64,000 nucleotides of DNA from Promethearchaeota archaeon (GTDB lineage: Archaea > Asgardarchaeota > Lokiarchaeia > Sigynarchaeales > SOKP01): positions 3,863 to 67,862 of the forward strand of contig JAGXNR010000008.1 in NCBI GenBank assembly GCA_019894875.1. Reading direction: 5' to 3'. Below the pieces are notes generated by a model, which was given only the letters and a program-made list of their open reading frames with translations, searched no databases and was not told the origin of the DNA. Shown here one piece after another: positions 23,892 through 33,019 of this stretch (within the stretch, counting starts at the first letter, position 1; each line of letters opens with the position of its first letter). The position numbers and the translations under genes are program-made.

Positions 23892-26843
23892 CTAAAGGAT
23901 TTTTAGTTTCGTTAAGATATATGTCTTCACTTCATCTAAACTAAATTTTTCAATAACACCTTGCCCATAATCCTTATTCCCCCCACCTTTTCCATTATAA
24001 TGAGTTACTAAATCTTTAATGAAATCTCCAATATTAAATTTAGATTCTTGAGCAGGTTTCGAACCAATCATTCCTAATATCATTATTCCTTTTTCATTTT
24101 TATTCAGAAATATAGTGATAAGATCTTCAGAATGTTTCATTAATCTAACTGAGAAGTTTTTCAAATCATTTTGAGGTAGGTTATCAAATGTTTCTAAAAT
24201 AAGTTTATAATCTTCAAATTTTTGAGCTTTCTTAACCAAGTCTTTAATATAATCGTCACTAAAAAGGTTCTTTAACTGTTGAATCTTTCTTATTCCTTCA
24301 TTCCACTCCAGATATAACTTTTGAATTTTATTTGGTACATCGTCTTTTTTAATGTTCAAAAATTGAGAAATTTCCGAAAGTACATCACCTTCAAAGATTT
24401 CAGAAGAGGTTAAATGCAAATCACTTTCATCAATTCTACCAGTTTTGAGTGCTTTGTTTATGTTTTTCCACTTTTCGAATAATTCTGTTATACGACAAAC
24501 TAATTGTTTTCGTTCTACATTTAAAATGCCCTTCAGCTTATCCAATATTTCCATATGTTTTTCTTTTAGTTTATCTGTCGCATCTCCTGCTGTGAATGTA
24601 AGTCTTACCGTTCCGTCTTGAATCTTTTGAGATTTTGTTATGTGAATATAACCTGTTTCTGAAGTATTATTTAAATGCGTGCCCCCACAAGCCTCAACAT
24701 CGATTCCTGGAATCTCTACAATACGTAAATTTTTACCTGGAACAGCCCCACCTTGGTATATTGTCATCCCATATTTTCGCTCAGCATCTGATCGTGGTAT
24801 AAATGAGAGATTAAGATCAATTGCTTTATCAACAATTTCGTTTGCTCTCTTTTCAATTTCCATGGTTTGTTCTCTAGAAATTTGCTCATAATGAGTAATG
24901 TCAAGATGAGAGTTTTTTAGAGTTTTTCTTGCACCTGCTTGGTTTATATGATTTCCTAATATTTCTCGTGCAGCTGCATTAACAATGTGAGTTGCTGTGT
25001 GATGCTGTGAGAGTTGTGTTCGCCAATATTTATCAACCTCTACCCTAACGGTATCTCCTACTTTAAATTTTGGTTTTTCATCCAAAACGTGAATAATGAA
25101 ATTTCCCTGTTTGAATGCATCAGTGAATTTTTGACCGTTTATTGTTCCTATATCATGAACCTGACCCCCAGAGGTTGGGTAGGCAACTGATTGGTTTAAA
25201 ATTACCATATTATCAATAATCTTTAACACTTGAGCATCATTCGAAGTATCTGTATAATCAAAATAATAGAGAGATTTTGTTTCGGGTATCCCTTCTAAAT
25301 CAAGTTCAATTTCCTTCCCAGTAGCATGGATTTGTTCGGTTTTTTCATGTCTTTCTACTACAAGATTGTAGAAATTATCTGGGATCTTAACTTTCACACC
25401 ATACTTCTTGGCTGCTTCTTTAACCATGTCAGGACTTATCCCATTTGAATCATATAATTCTATAAGGGTGTTAGCAGTAATACCACCTTTTTTTAACTCT
25501 CTTTCTAGGATTTTTCCTGCTTTTTTCTTAGTAGCATAATATTTCTCCTTTTCAACATCAAGTATCTCTCTAATCTCGTCCAAATGTTCAGAGACTTCTG
25601 GAAAGATCCCTTTCAACTCCTTCGCGTGCCATTTGCATACTTCAGCCATGTCAATTGCCCAATTGAATTGATCAATAAAACCAATCGCTCTCCTAAAAAT
25701 TACTCTTAAATTATAACCACCCCCTACATTTGAAGGGAGTTTCCCATCATTAATAGCAAACAATAAACTACGTGAATGATCGGCAATAGAGTAAAGACCA
25801 GTCATTGGGATGATTTTATTTTTTAATTCTTCTGTTTCAATTTCCAGTTCATTAGCAACACGATTCCATGCTTCATCAATGTTATCAACTTCATCTATAT
25901 TTAAATAAGCGGAGTATTGAGAGAATCGATTATATAAATCTAAATCTATTTCGACTTTTGTAATCTCTCTCAATTTTTTCAATACAAACGGAAAAGTAGC
26001 TTCATACATATTAGGTGTTCCTTGCGAGAACCATGCAACACGTTCTTGGCCTAAACCCATATCAAGAACCTTCAGTTTTAGCTCTCGGGGACCATCTGGC
26101 GTTTGCTCAAACATTGTGTAAACTTGGTTAAATAACTCTACGCCCCTGCTGAAGAATTCAAGACTACATCCAAATGAACCTCCTCCCGCCCATGAATCTT
26201 CATGGATGGTTATTTCTTCTTTTGGAAGGCCGACACCCTCATGAATAAAATCATGTATATCCATGAATAGCTCTCCCTGATTCCATTCTTCTGGTGGTAC
26301 GAAGGTATGTTGACCTATCATTACAAATCCTGTACAATGTGAAGATGTCACACCTACGTTTTCGATGTCATTAAATCTCAAACAGAATTGAGGGATAACA
26401 AGTTTCTTTGCAGGAGGTTCAACTTCGCCCATTATAACATACGGTTGGAAGGCAGATATAGATGCTATTGTAAATTCTGAAGTAGGATTCCATCTCGCCA
26501 CACAAGGGTATCTTTTAATAGGTACATACCCTCTCGGTTCTAAAATTTCAACAATCTTCTTCCATACTCCTATAAATGAAAGCTTCACCTTCGAAGGATT
26601 GTTTACTGTGACTTGAAAACCTCCAGAACATATCGGGTCTCCACATACTTTTCGATCTTTATCAACCGCCCAAAAGTAAGTTCCACAGCATTCACAATGT
26701 TTCCTTAGATATCCTAGTTTTTTTAGCTCTTGAGTAGGAAAATATTTATCTGGATCTTCTGATGCGATCTTTTTAAAAGCTACTTTTAACTCTTTATCTG
26801 TTTTACAATCTTTAAGTTGAATAATAAGACGATCAGAGAGCAT
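23892..26843 (-). CDS. alaS: Alanyl-tRNA synthetase
   Basis: A 983-residue AlaRS of the archaeal type, longer than the 870-920 typical of the family. It charges tRNA-Ala and edits mischarged Ser/Gly. The N-terminus carries cysteines (CECCGTYFWAVDKDRKVCGD) as in archaeal enzymes. The catalytic core has RVAWFSQGTPNMYEATFPF and SDHSRSLLFAINDGKLPSN-like motif blocks. The editing domain has HHTATHIVNAAARE and CGGTHLNNT, which give the zinc ligands. A C-terminal helical and DHH-like part follows. Flanking radical SAM genes are co-directional, but gaps of 70-240 bp suggest independent transcripts. Confidence 0.96.
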   Translation of the reverse strand: MLSDRLIIQLKDCKTDKELKVAFKKIASEDPDKYFPTQELKKLGYLRKHCECCGTYFWAVDKDRKVCGDPICSGGFQVTVNNPSKVKLSFIGVWKKIVEILEPRGYVPIKRYPCVARWNPTSEFTIASISAFQPYVIMGEVEPPAKKLVIPQFCLRFNDIENVGVTSSHCTGFVMIGQHTFVPPEEWNQGELFMDIHDFIHEGVGLPKEEITIHEDSWAGGGSFGCSLEFFSRGVELFNQVYTMFEQTPDGPRELKLKVLDMGLGQERVAWFSQGTPNMYEATFPFVLKKLREITKVEIDLDLYNRFSQYSAYLNIDEVDNIDEAWNRVANELEIETEELKNKIIPMTGLYSIADHSRSLLFAINDGKLPSNVGGGYNLRVIFRRAIGFIDQFNWAIDMAEVCKWHAKELKGIFPEVSEHLDEIREILDVEKEKYYATKKKAGKILERELKKGGITANTLIELYDSNGISPDMVKEAAKKYGVKVKIPDNFYNLVVERHEKTEQIHATGKEIELDLEGIPETKSLYYFDYTDTSNDAQVLKIIDNMVILNQSVAYPTSGGQVHDIGTINGQKFTDAFKQGNFIIHVLDEKPKFKVGDTVRVEVDKYWRTQLSQHHTATHIVNAAAREILGNHINQAGARKTLKNSHLDITHYEQISREQTMEIEKRANEIVDKAIDLNLSFIPRSDAERKYGMTIYQGGAVPGKNLRIVEIPGIDVEACGGTHLNNTSETGYIHITKSQKIQDGTVRLTFTAGDATDKLKEKHMEILDKLKGILNVERKQLVCRITELFEKWKNINKALKTGRIDESDLHLTSSEIFEGDVLSEISQFLNIKKDDVPNKIQKLYLEWNEGIRKIQQLKNLFSDDYIKDLVKKAQKFEDYKLILETFDNLPQNDLKNFSVRLMKHSEDLITIFLNKNEKGIMILGMIGSKPAQESKFNIGDFIKDLVTHYNGKGGGNKDYGQGVIEKFSLDEVKTYILTKLKIL

Positions 26844-27083
26844 AATATGTCGATGTTAGCGATTAGTAATTATTGATGAATCTAATGATTCTCTTCCTAA
26901 AATTGTTTTGATTTTAATATTATAATTTGAATACAGAAAAAATCGTAAAGAGAATTATATTAGATACAGATTTTTATATTTCAAAGGCTAGCGAAATATT
27001 TTCATTTTTGTTTTAATCAATAAACATTCTTAAAAAGGAAGAAAAAGTCCGTAATTGGCAAGAGAAAAATCTTTGTTTATTTA

Positions 27084-28043
27084 TTATGCAAGATGGAACA
27101 ATTCTCTTGTTTTTTCTACTGTATCAGAATCGAACTTCCTAAATAAGGCGTATGCAGCAATCGGTACGATACAACCGCAATTCTTACACAATAGTGGTGA
27201 ATTTCCCATGACACAAAATTTTTGCGTCCCATCAGGATAGAAACTTTTTACTTGACCAGTTTTAAATATGCAATGTGGCACAAATTCTTTTGATAGGTAT
27301 GCTCCTAACATTTTTTTGGAATAAAAAATAAAATTTCCATATTCACGCATTACTTTTAAAATGTCTTTTATTGTCTTTCTTAATATATTATCTTTTAATA
27401 AAAGTGGGCTGTCAGGATAATCGGTATATAATAGAAAGACTAATCCAGAAGCACCATTATCGTGAGCAATCTTGGCAATATCTTCAATTTCCTTATAATT
27501 TAATGTCATGATGGTTGATGAAACGACCGGATTATTTTCCCGAATATTTTGTATGACTGTATCAAAAACCTTCGCACCTCTTATCTTATCATGGGTTTCC
27601 TTGGTGCCATCTATACTTACCCAATATTTCGGTTGTTTATATCCATTAAATCGAGGTAATTTTATAACTCCATTTGATACAACCTGAACTGAGGGGAAAA
27701 TTTTAATCGCTTCTTCAATAACATCCATTCTTAAAGTAGGTTCTCCACCTGTTAAAATAGCTATTTTTGTTCCTAATTTTCTATGGTATTTAAAAAGATT
27801 AATCCATCCTTCTTTGGATAATTCTGTTCTTTTATCTTTTAATTCCATTGTTGATGAGAAAAAATAACAATGTTTACATTTTAAGTTACATTGCCAAGTT
27901 AAATCATAATTCACATAAAATGGAACCTTCCTTACTATTGATTTCAAAAATGATGGTCCCATGGAAATAAAACTTGTGATATTTTTCACTTTAAATAATC
28001 CCATTAGTATAAAACATAAGATTTGATGCTTTAAAAAAATCAT
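27084..28043 (-). CDS. Radical SAM protein, SPASM-like C-terminus
   Basis: A 319-residue radical SAM enzyme. The motif is C52-x3-C56-x2-C59 (CNLKCKHCYFF), followed by ILTGGEPTLRMDV, WVSIDGTKETHDKIRG and a C-terminal cysteine set (HCIFKTGQ, KFCVMG, LLCKNCGC), suggesting an auxiliary cluster. It is distinct from the enzyme at 22712, being shorter and with a different C-terminus. The first about 30 residues are hydrophobic, so Met28 may be the true start. Function is unknown; peptide or cofactor modification is possible. Confidence 0.85.
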   Translation of the reverse strand: MIFLKHQILCFILMGLFKVKNITSFISMGPSFLKSIVRKVPFYVNYDLTWQCNLKCKHCYFFSSTMELKDKRTELSKEGWINLFKYHRKLGTKIAILTGGEPTLRMDVIEEAIKIFPSVQVVSNGVIKLPRFNGYKQPKYWVSIDGTKETHDKIRGAKVFDTVIQNIRENNPVVSSTIMTLNYKEIEDIAKIAHDNGASGLVFLLYTDYPDSPLLLKDNILRKTIKDILKVMREYGNFIFYSKKMLGAYLSKEFVPHCIFKTGQVKSFYPDGTQKFCVMGNSPLLCKNCGCIVPIAAYALFRKFDSDTVEKTRELFHLA

Positions 28044-28230
28044 CTTTAATTAGTAAAATAGATGTTTTAAAACTAGTTCAGGTTTAATCTTAAACAAAAT
28101 TGAGGGATTTGTGTAAAAAATTAGATTAGCTTCAGTTAGTCCATAATAAGGAGATAAAGGCAAAAGATAAAATGAATGGAACTATTATCTTATTAAATAA
28201 GACCCACAAGTGGCTTGATTAATTAAATTG

Positions 28231-28431
28231 ATGGGAACAAAGCGAGTAGATATTAAATCAGGTATGCGAGTTTTAATCGTTCTAAAGAAAAACCAACGAT
28301 CTGGTAAGTTAACCGAGGGTATAGTCAAAGATGTGCTTACAAACTCTCCTAATCACCATCATGGGATTAAAGTTAGGTTGAGGAGCGGTGAAATTGGGCG
28401 AGTGAAAGAAATAATTAGCTCTAAACAATAA
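28231..28431 (+). CDS. YwbE family protein (DUF2196)
   Basis: A 66-residue basic protein from ATG 28231; a TTG directly before it is also in frame. The pattern DIKSGMRVLIVLKKNQRSGK, GIVKDVLTNSPNHHHGIKVR and LRSGEIGRVKEI matches the small YwbE/DUF2196 family, which is found in bacteria and archaea. The predicted fold is a small beta barrel resembling KOW/SH3-like RNA-binding domains. No function is established. It lies upstream of the helicase gene on the same strand, with a 325-base gap. Confidence 0.8.
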   Translation: MGTKRVDIKSGMRVLIVLKKNQRSGKLTEGIVKDVLTNSPNHHHGIKVRLRSGEIGRVKEIISSKQ

Positions 28432-28756
28432 GCTAGTAAAATTTACTTATTTTTTAAAACTTCTAACTTGTTAAATACCAAGAGTATTTAGGCAATGTAA
28501 CTCTTTTTTACAAAATAATGGGGTTTTTTTTAGTAATTATTACTTCTAAATTTTGAGGATTTTTTCGTTGAATAATAATACATTTCGGATGCTTTCAAGA
28601 CAATTGCATCAGTTATGATTTTTTCTTCTGAGATGGGGTATTTAATTATTTTAATGATGAAACCTGCTCATAAATTTTTCCAAAATAAAAGCAGAACGAT
28701 TTATGTGAGTGTAGGTAAAGGAGAAACCCACAACAGAAAGAAAAAGTTAAATAAAA
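28432..28756. other. Leader region of the cold-shock/DEAD-box gene
   Basis: This is a 325-base gap. It contains T-rich tracts after the YwbE gene (28503-28530) that could terminate it, and a purine-rich AGGTAAAGGAGAAA at 28712-28725. A long leader would fit cold-shock type regulation by RNA structure, but I cannot show one. Confidence 0.3.
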
Positions 28757-30190
28757 ATGTTAAATAAAACACATAGAATGACCGGAACGGTCAAATGGTA
28801 TAATGAAGAGAAGGGATTTGGATTTATAACATCCGATATGAACAGTGAAGATGTTTTTTTACACCATACTGCACTGCAACAGCAAGAGGATGTACCTATC
28901 GTCACTGGCGATCGGATTACTTTCACAATCCAAAAACAAGAAAAAGGACCCGCTGCTCTTGAAGTACAAAGATTTGCAGAAAAAAAAGAATTAGGGCGAT
29001 CTGAACAAACGGGTATTGATACAAAATTTAATGATCTCGACCTAAGACCAGAATTATTACGAGCAATAAGAGATGCTGGCTATATAGAACCTACACCAAT
29101 TCAAACCCAAGCAATCCCTATCGTTTTAAAAGGGCAAGATTTGCTAGGGTGTGCTCAGACGGGAACGGGTAAAACAGCAGCGTTTGCGCTTCCGATCCTA
29201 CAGCGATTGATGAATACCCCAAGCAAGGACAGATTGAATATCATAAATAATAACAAGTACAAAATAATACGTAAAATACGGGTGTTAGTACTTTCGCCCA
29301 CAAGAGAGTTGGCAATCCAGATTGCGAATAGTTTCGGCATGTATGGAAAATATACGGGACTAAGAAACGCGGTTATCTACGGAGGAGTCAGTCAAAATCC
29401 GCAGGTTGCAAAACTAAGGCAAGGAGTAGATATTGTGGTTGCCACACCGGGTAGATTACTCGACTTGATGAGACAAGGACATGTAAAACTGAACCATGTC
29501 GAGGTGTTGGTTTTGGACGAAGGCGACAGAATGCTTGATATGGGTTTCATCCACGATATTCGTTCTATCGTCAAGATGGTGCCACAAAAGAATAGACAGA
29601 CCATGCTTTTTTCTGCTACAATACCTCGTGAAGTAATCAAATTCGCAAAAGATATTCTAGATGAACCTGTCGAAATAAATATATCTCCCGATGAACCCAC
29701 CTTGGAAATTATTAAACAGGCTGCATTTTTTATATTAAAAGAGAAAAAGCAAGCGTTGTTGGAATACTTACTCTCTGATTCAACTATTACACGAGCGTTA
29801 GTTTTTACGCGCACCAAGCACGGTGCGAATCGAGTTGTTAAGAAATTGCAAAGGAGGGGAATACGCGCCGAATCAATACATGGAAATAAATCACAATCTG
29901 CACGTCAAATTGCGCTTAAAAACTTTCGCACCGGAAAAGCTCGAGTGTTAGTAGCTACTGATGTTGCTTCTCGCGGTCTTGACATAGATAATATCTCACA
30001 TGTCATCCAGTTTGACTTACCAGATGTGCCGGAAACCTATTTGCATCGCATTGGCCGGACTGCAAGAGCCGGAGCTGGAGGGACTGCCTTTGCATTCTGC
30101 GAAAAAAATCAACACCAACAATTAAAAGAGATCGAACAGTTGATTCGAATGCGCGTGAAAATAGTAAAAAACCACCCCTACACCAATTAA
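28757..30190 (+). CDS. Cold-shock domain fused to DEAD-box RNA helicase (motif II is DEGD)
   Basis: A 477-residue fusion. Residues about 8-72 are a cold-shock domain with GTVKWYNEEKGFGFI (RNP1) and DVFLHHTAL (RNP2). A short linker leads to an RhlE/CsdA-like DEAD-box helicase: PTPIQTQAIPI (Q motif), AQTGTGKT (motif I), PTRELAIQ (Ia), LDEGD (II), FSAT (III), TDVASRGLDI (V) and HRIGRTARAG (VI). Motif II reads DEGD rather than DEAD. The protein should bind and unwind RNA and may be an RNA chaperone. Its codon usage is richer in G and C than neighbours, hinting at transfer. Met8 is an alternative start. Confidence 0.93.
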   Translation: MLNKTHRMTGTVKWYNEEKGFGFITSDMNSEDVFLHHTALQQQEDVPIVTGDRITFTIQKQEKGPAALEVQRFAEKKELGRSEQTGIDTKFNDLDLRPELLRAIRDAGYIEPTPIQTQAIPIVLKGQDLLGCAQTGTGKTAAFALPILQRLMNTPSKDRLNIINNNKYKIIRKIRVLVLSPTRELAIQIANSFGMYGKYTGLRNAVIYGGVSQNPQVAKLRQGVDIVVATPGRLLDLMRQGHVKLNHVEVLVLDEGDRMLDMGFIHDIRSIVKMVPQKNRQTMLFSATIPREVIKFAKDILDEPVEINISPDEPTLEIIKQAAFFILKEKKQALLEYLLSDSTITRALVFTRTKHGANRVVKKLQRRGIRAESIHGNKSQSARQIALKNFRTGKARVLVATDVASRGLDIDNISHVIQFDLPDVPETYLHRIGRTARAGAGGTAFAFCEKNQHQQLKEIEQLIRMRVKIVKNHPYTN

Positions 30191-30385
30191 TTTTGGTAGA
30201 GCATCCTTTATTTGTTATCGGGTAAGAAGGATTGTGATAACCAACAAAAAGCAGTGATAAAATTCATTTAATTATCTTTTTTTATATATAATCTACTTCT
30301 TGATAGAAAAAGCTTTTAAATAATTGTGTCAAACTCTACTTACAAAGAAATCGAATTTTGAATTAATTATAGAGGTAGAAATCAA

Positions 30386-30688
30386 GTGGCTCATATTTTA
30401 GTTACAGGTTGGTTGCCCCAGAGTAAAGGAAATGAAATGTTAAAAGTATATACGGCAAAAGATAAACCAGCATACCCCGATTTTATAAAAAGAGTACAGC
30501 ATTGGATGGCAATGTCTTCAGAGGGTATGATTAAAACTTATGCCGTGTATGAATGCCCAGACGATAAAATATTAGAAGGATTTAAAGCAATTGGCAGAAG
30601 ATATACTCTATATGCTCAAGTAGAGGGTTACAAATACTATCCTGAATTACTCTTCGACGCTCAAGAAATGATCAAACTATTTCTTTAA
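30386..30688 (+). CDS. Small conserved-looking protein, possibly a dimeric alpha-beta barrel
   Basis: A 100-residue protein starting at GTG 30386 after an AGAGGTAGAAATCAA leader with a good ribosome-binding match. The order strand (HILVTGWLP), helix (AYPDFIKRVQHWM), strand (IKTYAVYEC), helix (DKILEGFKAIGRR), strand (TLYAQVEGYKYYPELL) looks like a ferredoxin-like alpha-beta fold. I do not know the function. It converges on the PNPOx-like gene, and the gap between them is T-rich. Confidence 0.55.
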   Translation: MAHILVTGWLPQSKGNEMLKVYTAKDKPAYPDFIKRVQHWMAMSSEGMIKTYAVYECPDDKILEGFKAIGRRYTLYAQVEGYKYYPELLFDAQEMIKLFL

Positions 30689-30717
30689 TTTTAATTAAAA
30701 TATTCTTCTTTTTTATT
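30689..30717. terminator. T/A-rich intergenic stretch between convergent genes
   Basis: Between the stops at 30688 and 30718 the sequence is TTAATT...TTCTTCTTTTTTATTTT on the plus strand, the kind of T-tract that ends archaeal transcripts. It could serve the plus-strand gene. Confidence 0.35.
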
Positions 30718-31185
30718 TTATATTGTTAAGACCTGTAGTCGTGAATATCCTCTTTTCGCAAAATCATAATCGAGTAATTCAATTTTTTCTGGAATTATCT
30801 TTAATAATAATTTTCGCTTTCCTCGTACAATGTTTTGAACCTTCTCGAATTCTTCATCTCCTTCTCTTAAAAAAATCAATCTTTCTCTCCCTGAAGCCGT
30901 AATTTGCATACCTTGAATCTTCCCTTCTGATAAAGGAGTGTAGATTCCAATACTTATATTTGGATTTTCTTCCATATTCTTGACCTTTCTCCCAGGAGCG
31001 GGACCAACGTAAATATTAAAACTGACTTTTTCTGTATAAAAATCCATTGGCGTTGCACGTGGAATATTATTGGCACAGGTACATAAAACTAAAACTTTCC
31101 TTTTATCAAGATATTCTCGAATTTCTCTTTTCAATTCATCTTCTGGTATTTTTTCATTCGTCATTTTAGCTAACCCATATTTCAA
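30718..31185 (-). CDS. Pyridoxamine 5'-phosphate oxidase-like flavin-binding protein
   Basis: A 155-residue (or 148 from Met8) PNPOx-fold protein. The strands VLVLCTCANNIPRATPMDFY and NIYVGPAPGRKVKNMEENPNIS, then GIYTP...IQGMQITASGRERLI, are the split-barrel signature that binds FMN or F420. The archaeal members act as flavin or F420 dependent reductases or heme-degrading proteins. Because F420 biosynthesis genes lie in the same window, an F420-dependent reaction is possible but unproven. It lies 76 bp downstream of ftsZ on the opposite side of a convergent pair; it shares the strand with ftsZ. Confidence 0.8.
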   Translation of the reverse strand: MKYGLAKMTNEKIPEDELKREIREYLDKRKVLVLCTCANNIPRATPMDFYTEKVSFNIYVGPAPGRKVKNMEENPNISIGIYTPLSEGKIQGMQITASGRERLIFLREGDEEFEKVQNIVRGKRKLLLKIIPEKIELLDYDFAKRGYSRLQVLTI

Positions 31186-31261
31186 ATTTTAGTTACAAAA
31201 CAGAATGAATAAACTTAGATAAATATTGGAAAAATTAGATAAAAATAAGAAACTGAATAAA

Positions 31262-32407
31262 TTAGAATCCAAACATGTTAATTGGTGAGGACCCATCGTC
31301 TGAGTCTACAGCGGCTTGTACATAAGGAGATATAGGCCCATTTGCTAATACCATAATTTTTACCTTGGAACCCATTCCTGGTTTATTTTGAACGCCAAAT
31401 TTTAATTGAGCGCTCTCAGGAATTCCATTTGTAATAGTAGATATAACGCTATCTACTTTAGATAAAGTTAATGTATGATCGCCGGTAACAGATACTATAC
31501 ATCTCTCAACTTTACTGGTATCTGGTTCTAGCAATGGGTTGTTCAGTGCTAGTTTTGCTTTTTCTATTAAATCTGATTCATTTCCCACAGATTCAGCAAT
31601 ACCAACCAACCCCGATGGGTATTTTTCCTTTTTAACAAAAATTCTTTTCACATCAGCAAAATCTATATTTACTAATCCACAGTTGTTAATTAGGTTAACT
31701 ACTTCTCCTATATTTCTAATTAAGACTTCATCCATGATTTTAAAGCCAGTAATCATCGGGATTTTTCCAACTATGCTCAAAAGATTATCATTTGGAACAG
31801 TTATTAGAAAGTCAGAATATTTTGCTAGATTTTTAAGACCTTGGGTTGCCTTTACTGCTCGTTGAACTCCCTCTGATTTAAATGGAAGTGAACAAAAAGT
31901 TACAACTAAAGCATTATTCTTCTTTGCTTCTTCTGCAATAATTGGTGCTGCACCAGTCCCTGTTCCTCCACCTAATCCGCATGTTAAAAAGACAATATCT
32001 CCATTAAGAAGCTTACTCAATCTATCGCGATCTTCATCAGCAGCTTCACCTCCTACTAAAGGATCATTTCCTGAACCCATACCTTGACAACGATCTTTGC
32101 CGATTAAGACTTTATGTTGTGCATTTGAATAGTATAAATCATGAGCATCAGTATTAATAGTTATAGTATCAGCATTACTTATCCCGAGTTCCTCCAGTCG
32201 TGAAACAGTATTATTTCCTGCGCCCCCAACTCCAACTACCAATGATTTAATCTTTAAAACTTTCAGTAAATCTGCTAAATACTTATCATCATCACAATTT
32301 GGATTTACGTTAGGATTTTGGTTTTGATGGGCTATATCATTAAACCTTTCTCTTACAGATGTTCGAGATTTTGCTAGTTCGGCTAAATCAAAAATATCTT
32401 CAGTCAT
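31262..32407 (-). CDS. ftsZ: FtsZ family cell-division GTPase
   Basis: A 381-residue FtsZ. The GTP-binding sequence is present as GVGGAGNNTVSRLEELG and the tubulin signature GGGTGTGAAPIIAEEAK. The T7 loop contains NIDFADVK, needed for GTP hydrolysis between subunits. An N-terminal extension of about 50 residues precedes the core. The C-terminus ends DDGSSPINMFGF, a short hydrophobic tail typical for anchoring to SepF or FtsA-like partners. It forms the division ring at the inner membrane. Asgard archaea often have both FtsZ and ESCRT; no ESCRT genes are in this window. Confidence 0.95.
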   Translation of the reverse strand: MTEDIFDLAELAKSRTSVRERFNDIAHQNQNPNVNPNCDDDKYLADLLKVLKIKSLVVGVGGAGNNTVSRLEELGISNADTITINTDAHDLYYSNAQHKVLIGKDRCQGMGSGNDPLVGGEAADEDRDRLSKLLNGDIVFLTCGLGGGTGTGAAPIIAEEAKKNNALVVTFCSLPFKSEGVQRAVKATQGLKNLAKYSDFLITVPNDNLLSIVGKIPMITGFKIMDEVLIRNIGEVVNLINNCGLVNIDFADVKRIFVKKEKYPSGLVGIAESVGNESDLIEKAKLALNNPLLEPDTSKVERCIVSVTGDHTLTLSKVDSVISTITNGIPESAQLKFGVQNKPGMGSKVKIMVLANGPISPYVQAAVDSDDGSSPINMFGF

Positions 32408-32698
32408 AAATTTTCATCAATAGAATTGAGTTTTTTATAATATTCACATATTTTCTAAATAATATAAGAGAGAAATATCTGGGTAATATCTGGATTTTTC
32501 AAACTTCAATAATACTCAGAATCTACAGGAATAAGAGTAGTTTTTAAAAATAATACCTTTTTATTGAAAGTGTAATAACTACATTTTGTTTCATAATTTA
32601 AATTTTACATCTATTTTTTCATCTGAAATAATCGACAAATTGCGTTGAGAAAGATTTATAAGCCCAAATTTACATGATTATCAAGTAGGAGTAAAAAT

Positions 32699-32938
32699 AT
32701 GGAAATCGACAATACTAAAAATGGCAGCAGAGAGTCGATTGATCGCTCAGCAAGTAACGAGTTGATAAAAGTAAGAGCCATTATTACTTGTCCAAACGGA
32801 GATTACAGTAAGAAGTTTAGAAATCAATTTTTAAGAAAAGAAATTGAAATGATGATTGTTAGCTTTAAAGTTTTCGATTGGTTAACATGTACCAAATGTG
32901 GGGAACTATTAAAGTTAGATTTAGAGTTTAACATTTAA
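32699..32938 (+). CDS. Small protein with a CxxC motif
   Basis: A 79-residue protein with ITCPNGDYSKKF near residue 29 and LTCTKCGELL near residue 62, so a half or distorted zinc ribbon. The start is the ATG at 32699 after AGTAGGAGTAAAAAT, a strong ribosome-binding site. A TATA-like TTTATAAGCCC lies about 45 bp before. No family was recognised. It converges on the EndoQ gene. Confidence 0.55.
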   Translation: MEIDNTKNGSRESIDRSASNELIKVRAIITCPNGDYSKKFRNQFLRKEIEMMIVSFKVFDWLTCTKCGELLKLDLEFNI

Positions 32939-33019
32939 ATTTACTTATTAAGCTGTTAACTCCCTTTATCAATACTTATTTTTGGTTATGTATAAAACTT
33001 TAATAATTTTATTTTTATC

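Noticed and set aside
24679..24891. Plus-strand frame inside alaS
   Set aside because: Antisense shadow of the editing domain coding sequence.
27055..27240. Plus-strand frame over the end of the radical SAM gene
   Set aside because: Antisense to a conserved cysteine region; composition follows the opposite gene.
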